This document shows positions 15,714-25,727 of a stretch of DNA of 25,727 bases, piece after piece. The translations under genes were made by a program, and so were the position numbers. Source of the DNA: Thermoplasmata archaeon (lineage in GTDB: Archaea > Thermoplasmatota > Thermoplasmata > Thermoplasmatales > Thermoplasmataceae); contig JAKAAK010000010.1 in assembly GCA_021797025.1 (NCBI GenBank), positions 1 to 25,727 on the forward strand, given 5' to 3'. The notes beneath the pieces were generated by a model. It did not search any database. It was not told the DNA's origin and was given only the letters and a program-made list of their open reading frames with translations. Position 1 is the stretch's first letter, and each line of letters begins with the position of its first letter.

Positions 15714-16303
15714 GTGATGAAAATAAAGGATGAATCGAATCTTCCGGAGCATATTACGTACGATGAATACCAGAGTATATTAAATGCGATTGTGAATAAC
15801 CAGTATAGACATTATTTAAACCAAAGGAGAGTTACTTTTTTCAAAGCTAGGAGCATGCCACTGGTAAAATGCATGTGGGAGCTGGGTGGAAGAATATCGG
15901 ATATTTTGAATATAGAAACCGATAATATAGATTTTCAAAATAAGATAATAGTTTAAAAGGTTAAGAAAAGGGGTGGCTTCATAAATAGGATTCCGGTATC
16001 GGATGACTTGTTATTAGACATATCCAATTTTATGAGAGGATATCTAGAAATCCAGTGAAGACTTTTTAAAATGGATAGGCAAACTGCATGGAAGAAAATA
16101 AAGGGGTATGGGGATAAAATAGGGATAAAATTACATCCACACATGTTCAGGCACGGCTTGCTATATATTTATTTATGAAAAGCGTCCCAATTCAAATAAT
16201 TGCAAAAAGATTAGGGCATAAGAATGCAATGACTGTTTTATAGTATTATGTTGTGATTACCCCCGAGATAGAGAGGGAAGCTTTGCGTGGTGTGCTGTTA
16301 TAG
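15714..16303 (+). pseudogene. Decayed tyrosine recombinase (integrase)
   Basis: Joining frames gives a nearly complete catalytic domain: LPEHITYDEYQSIL, box A GGRISDIL, a KVKKRGG turn, HPHMFRHG (HxxR), AKRLGHKNAM (LGH) and the YY nucleophile region before VITPEIERE. Lesions: in-frame TAA at 15954-15956, TGA at 16056-16058, a one-base loss near 16160 shifting to another frame, and TAG at 16241-16243. The HxxR...LGH...Y pattern makes it bacterial/XerA-like, a different class from the fragment at 377-841. The N-terminal core-binding domain is absent, so either the gene was short or its front is lost. It was probably an earlier integrase of this or a captured element. Confidence 0.88.
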
Positions 16304-16370
16304 ACTTTTATTAAAGATGGGAATTCAAAGGCATTTAAGCCTCAAAACCGAGCATAGAGAGACCTTATTA

Positions 16371-17345
16371 TTATTCAGGGATTACTTTAACAATCTCTCC
16401 GAATTTGTTTCGGCAAACCTTGTCAACAATATACAATTTTCCATCTTGCACCTCAATGGATTCCATTTCTGATTTCTTATCAACACAACCCCAATACAAA
16501 GAACTCATTGTGGAATATTCGAATTTTATTTTAGGATTTCCTTTTACTCCCTGATCTACTAGATCGAGCTTTAATATATACACATTGTCCATGTCTTCCT
16601 TCGTAACTGCAAGCATTATGTAAATATCAATAAGTAAAAAAATGCCTATCGGGATTAGATATGCCATTACTATTTCTGGCGACCTAAATAGAGAGTACAC
16701 ATAATATGCCCCGTATGCCCAAAGCAATAGAATAGGTATCAGCAGTATAACACCTATGAGGCGAGCCTTATTCGGTTTGTTACCTTTTATTTTGTTTGTT
16801 ATCCTCCTAGTAGATTCACTTAGAGAGGCACACTCACGATCAGAATTTTTCTCAACCCTTTTACGCCTACTAATAACTGAAAGTCTAGAAAACCATGGTC
16901 TACAGTTAAATTTTTCGTATTTAATCAAAATCTGATTGTCCTTCAAGGTATGGTCCGGGTGCGAGACTATGTGAAGGTTCGAATAGAACTCAGAATAAGA
17001 AGTAAAATCACAGTTCCTACATTTATATAATCTCAGATAAACACCCTTTCCGTTATGATAAGACTTTCTGATAGCACAAGTGAGACCATAATAAAGCTCT
17101 ATTAGGCCAATAATAAATATAATGCTTAAGTCAATTACAAGGAACTGACGGTATGTCAGATAACTTAACCCATTAAAATTCTTTGCCATAACGACGATGG
17201 ATTGAAAGGTAAATGTCAAGACAGCAAAAAATGAAGTATACTTGAAAATATTAAATTCCGAATTACTGCTTGAGAAGAAATTCCGATCTTTATACACCAA
17301 CTCCTCTATTATTTCTTTTTTTGTTGTGTATAGGTTTTCACTCAC
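16371..17345 (-). CDS. Membrane protein with a C2H2 zinc finger
   Basis: 324 residues. Hydrophobic segments at about 36-53, 66-88, 203-225 and 228-250 indicate four membrane passes. Between the second and third lies C109-x2-C112-x12-H125-x3-H129, which is exactly the classical C2H2 spacing, in a cytoplasmic or external loop rich in basic residues (RRKRVEK). The C-terminal ~70 residues are soluble and strand-rich. I do not recognise the family. C2H2 fingers do occur in archaea but usually in small soluble proteins. The gene stands alone with long gaps on both sides. Confidence 0.72.
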   Translation of the reverse strand: MSENLYTTKKEIIEELVYKDRNFFSSSNSEFNIFKYTSFFAVLTFTFQSIVVMAKNFNGLSYLTYRQFLVIDLSIIFIIGLIELYYGLTCAIRKSYHNGKGVYLRLYKCRNCDFTSYSEFYSNLHIVSHPDHTLKDNQILIKYEKFNCRPWFSRLSVISRRKRVEKNSDRECASLSESTRRITNKIKGNKPNKARLIGVILLIPILLLWAYGAYYVYSLFRSPEIVMAYLIPIGIFLLIDIYIMLAVTKEDMDNVYILKLDLVDQGVKGNPKIKFEYSTMSSLYWGCVDKKSEMESIEVQDGKLYIVDKVCRNKFGEIVKVIPE

Positions 17346-18537
17346 AAAATCATAAAATAGTCATTCCTATTAAATTTTTACTATCAACAATTTAAGGGAT
17401 AAAATAAGTCTTTAATAATCGACTTCGTTATTTATATCAAAGATCTAGGATCGCAAATCATTTTTGAGATTCAGCTCCTGTTCAGATAGTATCCAAATTT
17501 TGTGCAATTCCGGTACCCGATGCAGCTACGATTGGAGAAATGTTCCAGGTGGTGTGTCCCTTTGTGAGTACACAAGATTCAAGATACTATAAGCCTATAG
17601 TCGAGTCATTGAAAGGCAGCAGAACGTATAAAGAGTAGATGAAAAATGGGATGTAATGAATTATTTGTCTGATTTTATAGGTGATGTAAGAAGAACTTTT
17701 TTCTAATTAAAGTAAGCATTAGCTAATATTTCATGTCTTTAGTTTGATAATTTATCTTCTGTTTTTCTTAATTTTCGGTTGGATGTTGTAAAGACTTCTT
17801 TATCAAATCTGGTGCGCCTTCAAAATGGAATAGGATATCAAATCTATATCAGACTATTCAAAACCATTGAAATTACAATCTGGATATTAGAAAATCTGAC
17901 ATGTCTGCGGCGTCTTTTCCTATTATTATATAATTATGAATGAACGCCAGAATAATTGTACAATTCCAGATTTTACAAAGGTTATCTTAAATTTACCAAT
18001 ATATATTTCCCACAAAATGCATCGTAAATCGGGGAAGTACATAAAGGGAAATTCTATATTAGGACTCCAAAAAACCTGTAAAATTATAAAATTCTCTATA
18101 CTTTTTCATGTTCCTATTAATCCGTGTGAGGAAATATATATGCGCATCTTTAATTTGATGAACTTGTGAAAGAAGATGATATGCTAAAAATGGAGGTTAA
18201 CCTAGAAAAAAATTAATACTCATCTCCATGATTTAGAAGGAAAGAATAGGTTTATCTTCATGATTTTTAAACATAGGGTGCTTTAGTGGTATATTCTATC
18301 ATGAAAATTATATCATTTCAAATTATCAGGGAGAACAGCTTATAAAATTTAAAATAAAATGAGGTATCAAAATTAGCCAATGACCTGGAAAAAAATAATA
18401 GATTTTTCTTTATGGCTTAAAACTATGACTTACCTTTAACGCATAATTCTAAATTAACCACCCTCTAAAGCTAAAATAAGCCGCCCTGAATACTTGTTAA
18501 AATAAATTTATCAGAAATTTAGAATTTCGTCTTTGAT
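17346..18537. other. 1.2-kb stretch without an intact gene
   Basis: Contains the protein remnant at 17468-17638. The 77-residue frame at 17936-18169 looks accidental. The last 370 bases show only AT-rich sequence. Confidence 0.5.
17468..17638 (+). pseudogene. C-terminal remnant of an unidentified protein
   Basis: A 56-residue frame with no start codon at its beginning (DSAPVQIVSKFCAIPVPD, then TIGEMFQVVCPF, ending SLKGSRTYKE) has normal amino-acid composition and higher GC than its surroundings. It reads as the end of a larger gene cut off upstream by a TGA. Family not recognised. Confidence 0.4.
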
Positions 18538-18816
18538 TCAAAAAGTTTTCCCATACACTTCATCATGTGTTCCAATGTCAATAAACACAACAATGCATTC
18601 ATCTTCGTCTATTCTGTAAGTAATAACTATTCTCTGGTGGTTTACCTTAACGGCATATATGTGTTTTAACTTGAATCGTTTTGATTCTCCTATAGATGGA
18701 TCTTTTTTTACTCTCCCGATTTTCTTTCTAATCTGTTCCTTTATGGAGGCATTTTTTAAAGACTTGATATATTTCTCAATAGCAGATATATCCAAGGAAT
18801 AATTATCACACGGCAT
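18538..18816 (-). CDS. RelE/ParE-family toxin
   Basis: 92 residues, the usual size. It follows the RelE-fold pattern: first strand, two helices (SAIEKYIKSL and SIKEQIRKKIGRVKKDP), the strand pair FKLKHIYAVKVNHQRIVITYRI and the final VVFIDIGTHDEVY. RelE toxins cleave mRNA on the ribosome, ParE toxins poison gyrase; the sequence does not settle which. It lies nine bases after the Panacea gene on the same strand, so antitoxin then toxin form an operon. Confidence 0.83.
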   Translation of the reverse strand: MPCDNYSLDISAIEKYIKSLKNASIKEQIRKKIGRVKKDPSIGESKRFKLKHIYAVKVNHQRIVITYRIDEDECIVVFIDIGTHDEVYGKTF

Positions 18817-18825
18817 GAAAACACA

Positions 18826-19395
18826 CTATGAAAAAAGGGCATCCAGTTCAGAATCATCTTTTATTATATGCTTCCCATAAACATTATTCTTCTTATTTTC
18901 CTCATCCTTTTCTTTAACTTTCTCCCAGAATTGATCAGAATTTATAGTTTTATAATACCAAGCATATCCATCCAGATCTAGTGGATCCTTAAGATTTTTA
19001 GCTTCTAGGAATGGCTCGGTGTTATCTGCTGTTTTTGCAAGCTGCGAGCCATTTTTATTAATATACGGCTTAAGCAAATTATTTAATTCATCTGCAACTT
19101 TGGGGTTGATATCTATATTATTATCTCCTCCTTCTACAAGCTCAGACATTTTTGGTGCAAAACTGCCTGACTGTTCTTCCTTTATTATTATATCTTCTTC
19201 GAGATCTTCAATACTGGTTATATCGAGGGAATATGGACCATAATAATATTTTATAAATGAAAGATCTGATAATCTCTTTCCATGCTTCTGGATATATTCA
19301 ATTTCGGCCATGTAAGCTAACTTCTGAAGTTTCTTCTGGGGCAATGGCCCATAATTTTTTAGAAGATATTTCACAAGTTCTACTCCAGTAATCAT
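18826..19395 (-). CDS. Panacea-domain (DUF4065) antitoxin
   Basis: 189 residues. The signature of the Panacea/SocA-like domain is at the N-terminus: KKLQKLAYMAEIEYIQKHG (21-39) and SFIKYYYGPYSLDI (46-59), with the characteristic K-LL/AY-A...G-P pattern. Known: Panacea antitoxins pair with many unrelated toxin folds, which fits a RelE-like partner here. The C-terminal half is acidic and helical, probably the toxin-binding part. ATG 19395 lacks a ribosome site and a TATA-like run sits about 25-30 bases upstream, so the transcript is probably leaderless. Confidence 0.83.
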   Translation of the reverse strand: MITGVELVKYLLKNYGPLPQKKLQKLAYMAEIEYIQKHGKRLSDLSFIKYYYGPYSLDITSIEDLEEDIIIKEEQSGSFAPKMSELVEGGDNNIDINPKVADELNNLLKPYINKNGSQLAKTADNTEPFLEAKNLKDPLDLDGYAWYYKTINSDQFWEKVKEKDEENKKNNVYGKHIIKDDSELDALFS

Positions 19396-19512
19396 ATCTG
19401 ATAATCTATAATGTATTATTTAATATTTTGTTTTATCATTTTAATTATCTAATTCTTCACTGAAAAAATAGACTTTATACAAGAACATATAGCAGATGTG
19501 TATATTTTCTCA

Positions 19513-22041
19513 TTAACCAACTAAAGCCTTAATCAAATCTTTCAAATTTTCGAAATGGTACTTGTTAAAGTCCTCTTCATTGATTCTTGCAAATTTCCAG
19601 GATTTGCCTGTAATATTGGAAGCATCTCTACACCATGCAACTATTCTCTTATCTTTAAATTTGACATCCACATCTTCCCTTCCTTTTGTTTCCAGTACAA
19701 AGTTTGTATCTTTGGTTATAGCTATAAAATCTGGATTGTAAACTCTAAGATCGCCAGCTGAATTTCTGTATTCAACCAAAAAATGTATTTGTTTAACAAT
19801 TTTACAGAAAGAAGTTACATCATTGGCGGAGTGTAAAAATTTTGAAAAATTTACCTCTAAATTATTATCGCATGGAACATAGTTAAAAATACACTTAGAT
19901 GAAGAATAAACCTGCTTCGTCCATGTAAATGGTTGTGTGCTGGATATCTTTATATAGTCGTAAATATTAGGCTCTCTCTCAGTAAATGATAAGTCTTTCA
20001 GGTTGCTTACAAACAAATCTACAAGTTTTTGCTGTATTTCGGGAGTGCTTAATTGATATAATACCCGGGGATCGTTTAAGTCGACTTGCCGGTCAAAGAG
20101 TTTCGTCTCAACATATGATTTTATAAAAGGATAGAAGTCTGAGAACATATTTGGGAGTTTAAGTTGTTTCAGTATTATATCAGTATAGTACGCAATAACG
20201 CTCTTAGTATCTTTAGGGACTGGAAGGTCCCAAACTCTTTCTACTGCCACTACATTTGTAATCATATCATATGCTCTGTATGTTGTCTTGAGTACCTTGT
20301 TTTCCAGGGGCAGTGATAGTGCCTTAATTTTGTCAATAACGGCTTCATCAATTTGAAATTCCCTTATTATAATTCTGTTAGTCAAGACCGGTATTTCTAT
20401 ATCTTGGGATATTTTGTCCATGTCAACATAAATTGTAGTTAGGTTTAGCGGAGTATCAACGTTAACCTTTCCAAAGTTCATGTTTTCCTCTTTTTCAAGT
20501 TCCTCTATTATCTGCATCAATCCGGGTGGGCCAATAACCTCTAGAACGTCAAGTGATTGGTTTACATCCGCATTCTGATCCGGAAACATCTTTCTGAGTC
20601 CCCTTCCAATAACCTGTTCAGGAAGTACATTCCTTTCGGAAGTATAGGATCTCAATCCTACAATAACGTTGACATTCCTGACGTCCCATCCTTCATTTAA
20701 CATCATAGTGCTAACAATCACTTCGAATGGATTTTCATTACTATCTATATTCTGTGCAGATTTTCTTGCATTTTCTATATCCGATTTAACAACCTCTCCT
20801 GTACTGTCTGTATGTATAAGGAGAATTTTATCCTTTAAACCAGGAAGCGAACTAAGGTAATCCTTTAACCTATCCGCTTCTTTATTGCTCGGGCATTGGA
20901 AAAATATTATAGGCTTTTTTGATAACTTAGATAAAGCATTTTTATACTCCTGCCATCTTCTTATTCCAGCTTCTATCCAGGCTTTGTATCTCTCTACTAT
21001 ATTTTCCGATGAGATTTCCGTTGCATTATCGACAATACCCTTTAGTGGTCTTTTAACAATATTCATATCTATGGCTTCTTTTAGTGTAAAATCAACAATT
21101 AACCATGGGAAAAGAGCACCGTTTTCTGATTTTGGTGTGGCAGAAAAGTCTAATTCAGTTATGATTCCTTTTCCGAAGGTGGATTCTAAATGCCTATGGA
21201 GTTCAACTAAAATGTTCTTCCACTTTTTTTCATAGTTGTATATGTGGTGTGCTTCGTCCTTAAGTATCATTATATTTGGTATCTTTTCAAGGACTTCCAG
21301 TATTCTGTTTTCCTGAGATATATTTGTACGGTCAACTTCTTTCAGGTCTAATATATCGTCCACAAATTTCTCAGATTCTTTTTTTCTAGTTGATTTTTCT
21401 TGAAGTTGCTGTATATTAGTCAGGAACAACACAGAATCAGGCACTGTGTAGAATGGGTCCTCCTTAAGTATAACTTTAAGGTCGAAAGAATCATACAATT
21501 CAGGTGGAATTAATGGGATTGCTGTGAATATTTTACCATCTTGGTAATCTCTTTTCAGTCTATCATATATTATATTTTTTTCACCGGCTATGATAAGAAA
21601 TTTAGAAGTATAATTATTTTTATTTTCTAACTGATAATTCAAGTACTGCCATATTATTGTTAAAGCCATAACATAGGTTTTACCGGAGCCGGTAGCCATT
21701 TTAAAGCCATACAAGGGATACAGGTCTGTCTCAGGATCATAAAATCTTATTGGACCATCTCCAAATTCTTTAGCTAAATCTATGAAGGATTTCTTTTTCA
21801 AAACTTCATAAATATAAATTAAGGTCTCAATAGATTCCCTTTGCGCATACCAGAATTCAAATTTTTCGTTATTTATAATATGATCTTCATTGAACCAATA
21901 GTTTAGAAGCCTCTTAGTAGTATTTGTTGTGCCCGGGTAACCCGAGGTTCTCCACTGGTTAATAGCCAGTCTTAATTTGTTGACCAAATAACACTTACTT
22001 TTATCCCTATCTTCAGGTATTAAAATGTCTGTTGGATTCAT
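19513..22041 (-). CDS. res: Type III restriction enzyme, Res subunit
   Basis: 842 residues. SF2 helicase motifs in order: ATGSGKT (116-122, Walker A), DEAH (262-265), SATP (300-303), NEGWDV (449-454) and QVIGRGLRK (476-484, motif VI). The C-terminal endonuclease has NPDF (D771) and ETK (E784, K786), the PD-(D/E)XK core. All key residues are present, so it should be active: ATP-driven communication along DNA and cleavage, in complex with Mod. The start overlaps the mod stop by four bases (ATGA), so both come from one transcript. Downstream it is followed by the toxin-antitoxin pair on the same strand. Confidence 0.96.
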   Translation of the reverse strand: MNPTDILIPEDRDKSKCYLVNKLRLAINQWRTSGYPGTTNTTKRLLNYWFNEDHIINNEKFEFWYAQRESIETLIYIYEVLKKKSFIDLAKEFGDGPIRFYDPETDLYPLYGFKMATGSGKTYVMALTIIWQYLNYQLENKNNYTSKFLIIAGEKNIIYDRLKRDYQDGKIFTAIPLIPPELYDSFDLKVILKEDPFYTVPDSVLFLTNIQQLQEKSTRKKESEKFVDDILDLKEVDRTNISQENRILEVLEKIPNIMILKDEAHHIYNYEKKWKNILVELHRHLESTFGKGIITELDFSATPKSENGALFPWLIVDFTLKEAIDMNIVKRPLKGIVDNATEISSENIVERYKAWIEAGIRRWQEYKNALSKLSKKPIIFFQCPSNKEADRLKDYLSSLPGLKDKILLIHTDSTGEVVKSDIENARKSAQNIDSNENPFEVIVSTMMLNEGWDVRNVNVIVGLRSYTSERNVLPEQVIGRGLRKMFPDQNADVNQSLDVLEVIGPPGLMQIIEELEKEENMNFGKVNVDTPLNLTTIYVDMDKISQDIEIPVLTNRIIIREFQIDEAVIDKIKALSLPLENKVLKTTYRAYDMITNVVAVERVWDLPVPKDTKSVIAYYTDIILKQLKLPNMFSDFYPFIKSYVETKLFDRQVDLNDPRVLYQLSTPEIQQKLVDLFVSNLKDLSFTEREPNIYDYIKISSTQPFTWTKQVYSSSKCIFNYVPCDNNLEVNFSKFLHSANDVTSFCKIVKQIHFLVEYRNSAGDLRVYNPDFIAITKDTNFVLETKGREDVDVKFKDKRIVAWCRDASNITGKSWKFARINEEDFNKYHFENLKDLIKALVG

Positions 22042-23927
22042 ATCTTCACCTTAAGCACTTTATTGGTATCGTTTCCAAAAACATCAACAACTTTTACCAT
22101 TATTGTATATTCTCCATTATTTTCGTAATTATATTTGGCTTCGTACTCTACTTTTAGATCCTTTTTCGTTCTGTATCTTTGCCATTGGTTATGAAAAGTA
22201 TCATTTTTGTAATCCCAATCTACAGCCCAATAATCGATTAACTGTCTAGAGTCTTTTATCTTTTCTATTATGTCAGAAATTTCAGGTGTTTCTGGAATTT
22301 GGAAATCTTCAATTTTCAAAGTTATTTCTTTCTCCTTTACATTGTTAGATACCTGAAGATATGCAAGTGGATTAAATTTAACTGATGGAATTAGATTTTT
22401 CTCTATCACCTGATCTGGAATTTTTAGCAATTTTAAGTCGAATTTTGTACCTGCAAGGGCAGACTTTAGCTCATTTATGTTCGGTATTTGAATAAGATTA
22501 AGTTCTATACCATTTCTTTCTGCAATCTTTTTTGCAAGTTCGTTTACTTCGTAATTCCACTCCAATCCAAGCACATCTGCCTTGTTAAATCCACTAGAGA
22601 GGCATTCGGATACAAAATTTCCAATCTCATCCATAGAAACCGGAGCGTTGATTGGACCTATGTGCACTGCCCTATTGCCAATTGATGCATGTATGTACTT
22701 GTACCCATTTTCCCGGTTGGATTTATATAATTTAATCATAAATGTGATGTAATCTGCAGGGTTTTCCTTCCAATACGCCATTTCGTAATTTCCTATATTC
22801 CATATTTCAAATGGCCTTGCAGGTTTTCCATATTTATTAACTTCTTCATTCGTTAAATTCTTGGAGTTATGGATATCTAACAACCTCTTCCTACTAACTT
22901 GAATTGCATATTTGGACAAATCAGAACCCATCCATCTTCTACCCCATTTCTCTGCAACGGACAATGTTGTACCAGAACCACAAAAGAAATCTGCAACAAT
23001 GTCCCCCTCATTGCTTGATGCCTTTATTATGCGCTCAAGCAGGGCTTCTGGTTTCTGGGTAGGATAACCTAATATTTCTGTTCCATCTCTTTTGATCTTG
23101 TTTAAATTCCATGTTTCCGAAACCTGTTTTAAAAAAGGTCTTAATTCCCCATTATACTTATAATATTCTTTACCATCATTTCCCTTAATAATTTGTTTTT
23201 CGTAAAACTTTTCGTAATATAAATTTTTATCAATTCCTCTTTCATAATTGAATATTGTATTCTTGCTATTGGACTTTGCATAAACATATATACTATCATG
23301 ATCTTTGGCAAACTCATTAGGATACTTCCCTGACACAAAATAATGCCATATTATTTCATTTCTAAAGTTATCATATCCAAAAATTTCGTCACACATAATT
23401 TTTACATAATGACTTACTCTCCAGTCAAGATGAATATAAATAGACCCATTTTCTGCTAGCAAATCTCTCATCAATTGTAATCTCTCATACATATACTTGA
23501 GATAAGAAGCTATTCCTCCACTCCAAGTGTCTCTGTAGGCTCTCTGCTCTATTACGGATGGTTCTTTCTCCACTTCTGTATCGTCATTCACCTGTGTGCT
23601 ATACGAAAAATCGGCTCCGGTATAAAATGGAGGGTCAATGTATATTAGAGTTATTTTCCCTGCCCAACCCTGTTTTAAAAGCGATGATATTACCAGTTTG
23701 TTATCACCCCAAATAAGCTTATTCTTCCAATCAATTGGGTATCTATCTGGCCATTTCTCTTCCGGGAAAAGTGAAGTGTTTAAACCGCCTTTAGGACGGG
23801 GTTTATTAACAGTCTCTATGACCTGAAATGGTAAGTTGGGATAATCAATAGGTGACCTATTACTTAAATTAATTTTTGTATATTTATCGTACCAAAGAAG
23901 TTCTACATATTTTTCATCTTTTTCCAT
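22038..23927 (-). CDS. mod: Type III adenine methyltransferase, Mod subunit
   Basis: 629 residues. Catalytic motif IV is DPPF (98-101), the AdoMet motif I is FCGSGT (315-320), preceded by [14 protein letters not shown] (motif X, 288-301). The order IV, target region, X/I marks a beta-class N6-adenine methylase, as in known Mod proteins. The roughly 185 residues between DPPF and YPTQKPE would set the recognised DNA site, which cannot be read. The C-terminal ~290 residues are typical of larger Mods and end in a strand-rich domain. Start ATG 23927 has GAGGAT upstream. First gene of the operon; recognition and modification part of the complete type III system. Confidence 0.96.
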   Translation of the reverse strand: MEKDEKYVELLWYDKYTKINLSNRSPIDYPNLPFQVIETVNKPRPKGGLNTSLFPEEKWPDRYPIDWKNKLIWGDNKLVISSLLKQGWAGKITLIYIDPPFYTGADFSYSTQVNDDTEVEKEPSVIEQRAYRDTWSGGIASYLKYMYERLQLMRDLLAENGSIYIHLDWRVSHYVKIMCDEIFGYDNFRNEIIWHYFVSGKYPNEFAKDHDSIYVYAKSNSKNTIFNYERGIDKNLYYEKFYEKQIIKGNDGKEYYKYNGELRPFLKQVSETWNLNKIKRDGTEILGYPTQKPEALLERIIKASSNEGDIVADFFCGSGTTLSVAEKWGRRWMGSDLSKYAIQVSRKRLLDIHNSKNLTNEEVNKYGKPARPFEIWNIGNYEMAYWKENPADYITFMIKLYKSNRENGYKYIHASIGNRAVHIGPINAPVSMDEIGNFVSECLSSGFNKADVLGLEWNYEVNELAKKIAERNGIELNLIQIPNINELKSALAGTKFDLKLLKIPDQVIEKNLIPSVKFNPLAYLQVSNNVKEKEITLKIEDFQIPETPEISDIIEKIKDSRQLIDYWAVDWDYKNDTFHNQWQRYRTKKDLKVEYEAKYNYENNGEYTIMVKVVDVFGNDTNKVLKVKI

Positions 23928-24266
23928 AATAAATCCTCTTTTTTTTAATTTCCTATGTTTAATATCAACATTGGATAATAATTTTTGTGATTCTATCTAT
24001 GCAGGACATTAAGTGTCTGTATTGTATGTAGTATTTTTACTAATAATTAACATAATAAACTTCTAAATAATTAATCAAAAATTCCGGTTTTAAAAATGAA
24101 GCAAATTAAAGACATTTTAACCTATTTTTTTAATCTTAAGATAAGAGGGTGTGTAAAAAACAATTCTAAACTGAAAATAAATTAACCGTTATCTCAATGA
24201 TTTTAGAGTGTAAGAGGCATGGGCGGTGTAATTCTACCTTTAATATGATGTTACCTGTCCACATAC
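23928..24266. other. Promoter-side gap between mod and integrase
   Basis: About 340 bases, AT-rich, without a gene. It holds the promoter region of the type III operon. GAGGGTGTGTAAAAAA at about 24146 resembles an insertion-sequence end, but no partner is seen. Confidence 0.45.
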
Positions 24267-25574
24267 CTATGAGGGGAGCTTCACTATAGCTTTGCTTCCC
24301 GGGAAGTCCCTCACGTATTCCCATCCCTTTTCAATGTATGTTTCCACGTCCTTGAAGGGTATCACTTTTTGTGAATTGCCGTTGTTCAGGATGTCTGCCT
24401 TCTTGGTTTTGAATATTTCTCCAAGCCTTTTCTGATATTCGGCAGAGTCAAGATTCCGCAGCTCCTCTTTCTGGTCTTCATCCAGTGTAACGCCCAATGC
24501 ACCGGTAAGCGTATCGATGGCAGCATCCCTTAGTATTTTTTGATAGTCCTCTTCTTTTATCCCCTTCTCTTCAGTCTCAAAGAACTTGGAGCACTTCTGG
24601 TATGCAGTTCTCATTTCTTCAATCATATCAGGCGGCAACCTCTTATTGGTAGAATAACGGGCCTCAATATCCCCCTTATGTCCCATGAGAAACATTCTCC
24701 ATGGATGGGAAATAAGCCCTTTGTTTTCGGCATTATCTAAAGCAGTTGCAAAATAGGCCCTCAAAACATAAGGCCTCCATGAAAAATCGGATTCAGTTAT
24801 AGCTTTTCTGATATCCCTTGTTGCCAGTTGCGTTCTTATGTATTCATGGCTAATACGCCCCTGTGGATCCAGTTTGAATAGCGGGGTATCGGCTTTCAGG
24901 TCTTCGCCTTCACTGATCCTTGATTCAAGGTATTCTTTCAAGTATGTAGCTCCTTCTTGCCCCAGAAATGAAAAATAGGTATGCCTTGCCTTGCTCAGTG
25001 TGTACCTCACATTAACCATGGTGGGGATTTTTTCAAATTCCACTTTGCCATTTTCTATCTTCGTTTCCGGAAAGTCAGATAACTTCAAGCCGTCTTTGCC
25101 TTCTGCATTGCCCAGTGTTTCTGGTCTAAGGCCACTGAATGCTAGCAGGGAGATCGCCACTCTTGCCCTTCCTGAACCTTTCCTCAGTATCTTTGCAAGC
25201 TCTGACTTTTCCGGTATTCTTTCCCCTTCCACTCTGGGAGCCCTGTTCTCATAGGCAATGTTAACATTAAGCTTGAAGTCCAGTCCGTTGAAGCCTAGCC
25301 AAGAACGCAAAACTTTCTTGTACCTGGCGATATAAGAGCCAGCTTTCCCATCCTTTTCCATTTTCCTGACAAAATCCATAAAGTCATTTCGTAATTTTCC
25401 AGACTTCGCATCCTGAATAATAGTATCTGGAGTAGCCCCTGTCAGCTCACAATAATAGCCAAGCCCTCTGAGGTAAACCGTTGCCGTGAGATATGATTTA
25501 GCCATGAGATTGTCGAACCACCGGCTTATTTCCTCATTTTCCAGCAATTCCTTATACTTCGATTCAAAAGTCAT
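24267..25574 (-). CDS. int: Integrase of the element (tyrosine recombinase)
   Basis: 435 residues. The N-terminal ~115 residues are a helical core-binding domain (TATVYLRGLGYYCELTG). The catalytic domain has R150 (FSGLRPETLG), K195, R272 (RPYVLRAYF), H299 (MGHKGD) and nucleophile Y307 (EARY). A further ~120 acidic helical residues follow the tyrosine, an extension common in archaeal chromosomal integrases. Its 5' end is 50 bases from the 3' end of tRNA-Pro, and the tRNA end is duplicated at 78-94, so this enzyme most likely inserted the element. TATA-like sequence between gene and tRNA suits its own promoter. Confidence 0.95.
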   Translation of the reverse strand: MTFESKYKELLENEEISRWFDNLMAKSYLTATVYLRGLGYYCELTGATPDTIIQDAKSGKLRNDFMDFVRKMEKDGKAGSYIARYKKVLRSWLGFNGLDFKLNVNIAYENRAPRVEGERIPEKSELAKILRKGSGRARVAISLLAFSGLRPETLGNAEGKDGLKLSDFPETKIENGKVEFEKIPTMVNVRYTLSKARHTYFSFLGQEGATYLKEYLESRISEGEDLKADTPLFKLDPQGRISHEYIRTQLATRDIRKAITESDFSWRPYVLRAYFATALDNAENKGLISHPWRMFLMGHKGDIEARYSTNKRLPPDMIEEMRTAYQKCSKFFETEEKGIKEEDYQKILRDAAIDTLTGALGVTLDEDQKEELRNLDSAEYQKRLGEIFKTKKADILNNGNSQKVIPFKDVETYIEKGWEYVRDFPGSKAIVKLPS

Positions 25575-25622
25575 AAACTACTATACACTACAAATATATA
25601 AGGTATTCGCTTATGAACATCT

Positions 25623-25639
25623 ATGGGTCTGTCCGGATT
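25623..25639. repeat. Right attachment site within tRNA-Pro
   Basis: The 17 bases match 78-94 with one mismatch and include the acceptor 3' strand and part of the T arm of the tRNA. This keeps the tRNA intact after integration. Confidence 0.72.
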
Positions 25640-25696
25640 TGGACCGGAGTCTCCAACTCCCGAAGCTGGAAGGATGCCAGGCTACCCCACAAACCC
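25624..25696 (-). tRNA. tRNA-Pro(CGG), intact
   Basis: 73 bases. Acceptor GGGTTTG pairs with CAGACCC, discriminator A. Anticodon arm CCAGC/GTTGG with loop TTCGGGA gives anticodon CGG and G37, as expected of proline tRNA. T arm TCCGG/CCGGA. No intron, no encoded CCA. Residue 55 reads C where T is usual, a small oddity. It is the integration target of the element. Confidence 0.93.
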
Positions 25697-25717
25697 TGAT
25701 GTCATAATAGATTAACC

Positions 25718-25727
25718 GTATAAAAAG
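25718..25727 (-). promoter_or_regulatory. TATA box of tRNA-Pro
   Basis: On the minus strand CTTTTTATAC lies about 25 bases before the tRNA 5' end, the standard distance of an archaeal TATA box. Confidence 0.7.

Noticed and set aside
17936..18169. 77-codon open frame
   Set aside because: No family pattern, no ribosome site, AT-driven composition.
19555..21235. Several plus-strand frames inside the res gene
   Set aside because: Shadows of a gene with every expected helicase and nuclease motif on the minus strand.

Overview
The window looks like an archaeal genomic island: an integrative element of about 25.5 kb inserted at the 3' end of a tRNA-Pro(CGG) gene. Archaeal signs are the tRNA with a TATA-like box A about 25 bp upstream, T-rich TATA boxes before many genes, GGAGG-type ribosome sites mixed with leaderless starts, an archaeal-plasmid prim-pol, ribbon-helix-helix (RHH) regulators and an integrase fragment with the fuselloviral KxxR...R...Y active site. 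Low GC and these gene families suggest Thermoplasmatales (Ferroplasma/Cuniculiplasma-like). That placement is inference from composition and family resemblance, not from a marker gene.

Boundaries: the last bases of the tRNA (25624-25696, minus) are repeated at 78-90 (13 bp exact, 16 of 17 over 78-94 versus 25623-25639). A complete tyrosine recombinase (24267-25574) lies directly beside the tRNA.

Layout. (1) 315-3518: a cassette with a glycosyltransferase, an NAD-dependent sugar epimerase and the catalytic half of an SSV-type integrase, flanked by ~45-bp direct repeats. (2) 3570-4615: a noncoding array of eight units, each normally with two adjacent hairpins that share stem sequence within a unit but differ between units, mostly followed by an oligo-T run. 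I cannot assign it to a known class; it is the strongest candidate for something undescribed. (3) 5127-9152: defence-like genes: a convergent Kiwa-like pair (membrane KwaA-like and DUF4868 KwaB-like), a PD-(D/E)XK nuclease-like protein and an unrecognised protein with an RHH-unrelated helical C-terminus. (4) 9893-10258: a broken hsdM remnant. (5) 10354-15394: the replication/control backbone, richer in GC: a large protein with two RHH-like segments divergent from a tightly overlapping operon of small RHH protein, small ORF, prim-pol, P-loop helicase-like protein and a 37-aa ORF. (6) 15714-16303: a decayed integrase. (7) 16371-17345: a membrane protein with a C2H2 zinc finger. (8) 18538-19395: Panacea antitoxin plus RelE-like toxin. 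(9) 19513-23927: a complete type III restriction-modification pair (Res, Mod).

Functionally this reads as a plasmid/virus-derived backbone (integrase, prim-pol, helicase, RHH regulators) carrying AT-rich defence and surface-glycan cargo. Remnants of two further integrases and a type I methylase show repeated turnover.
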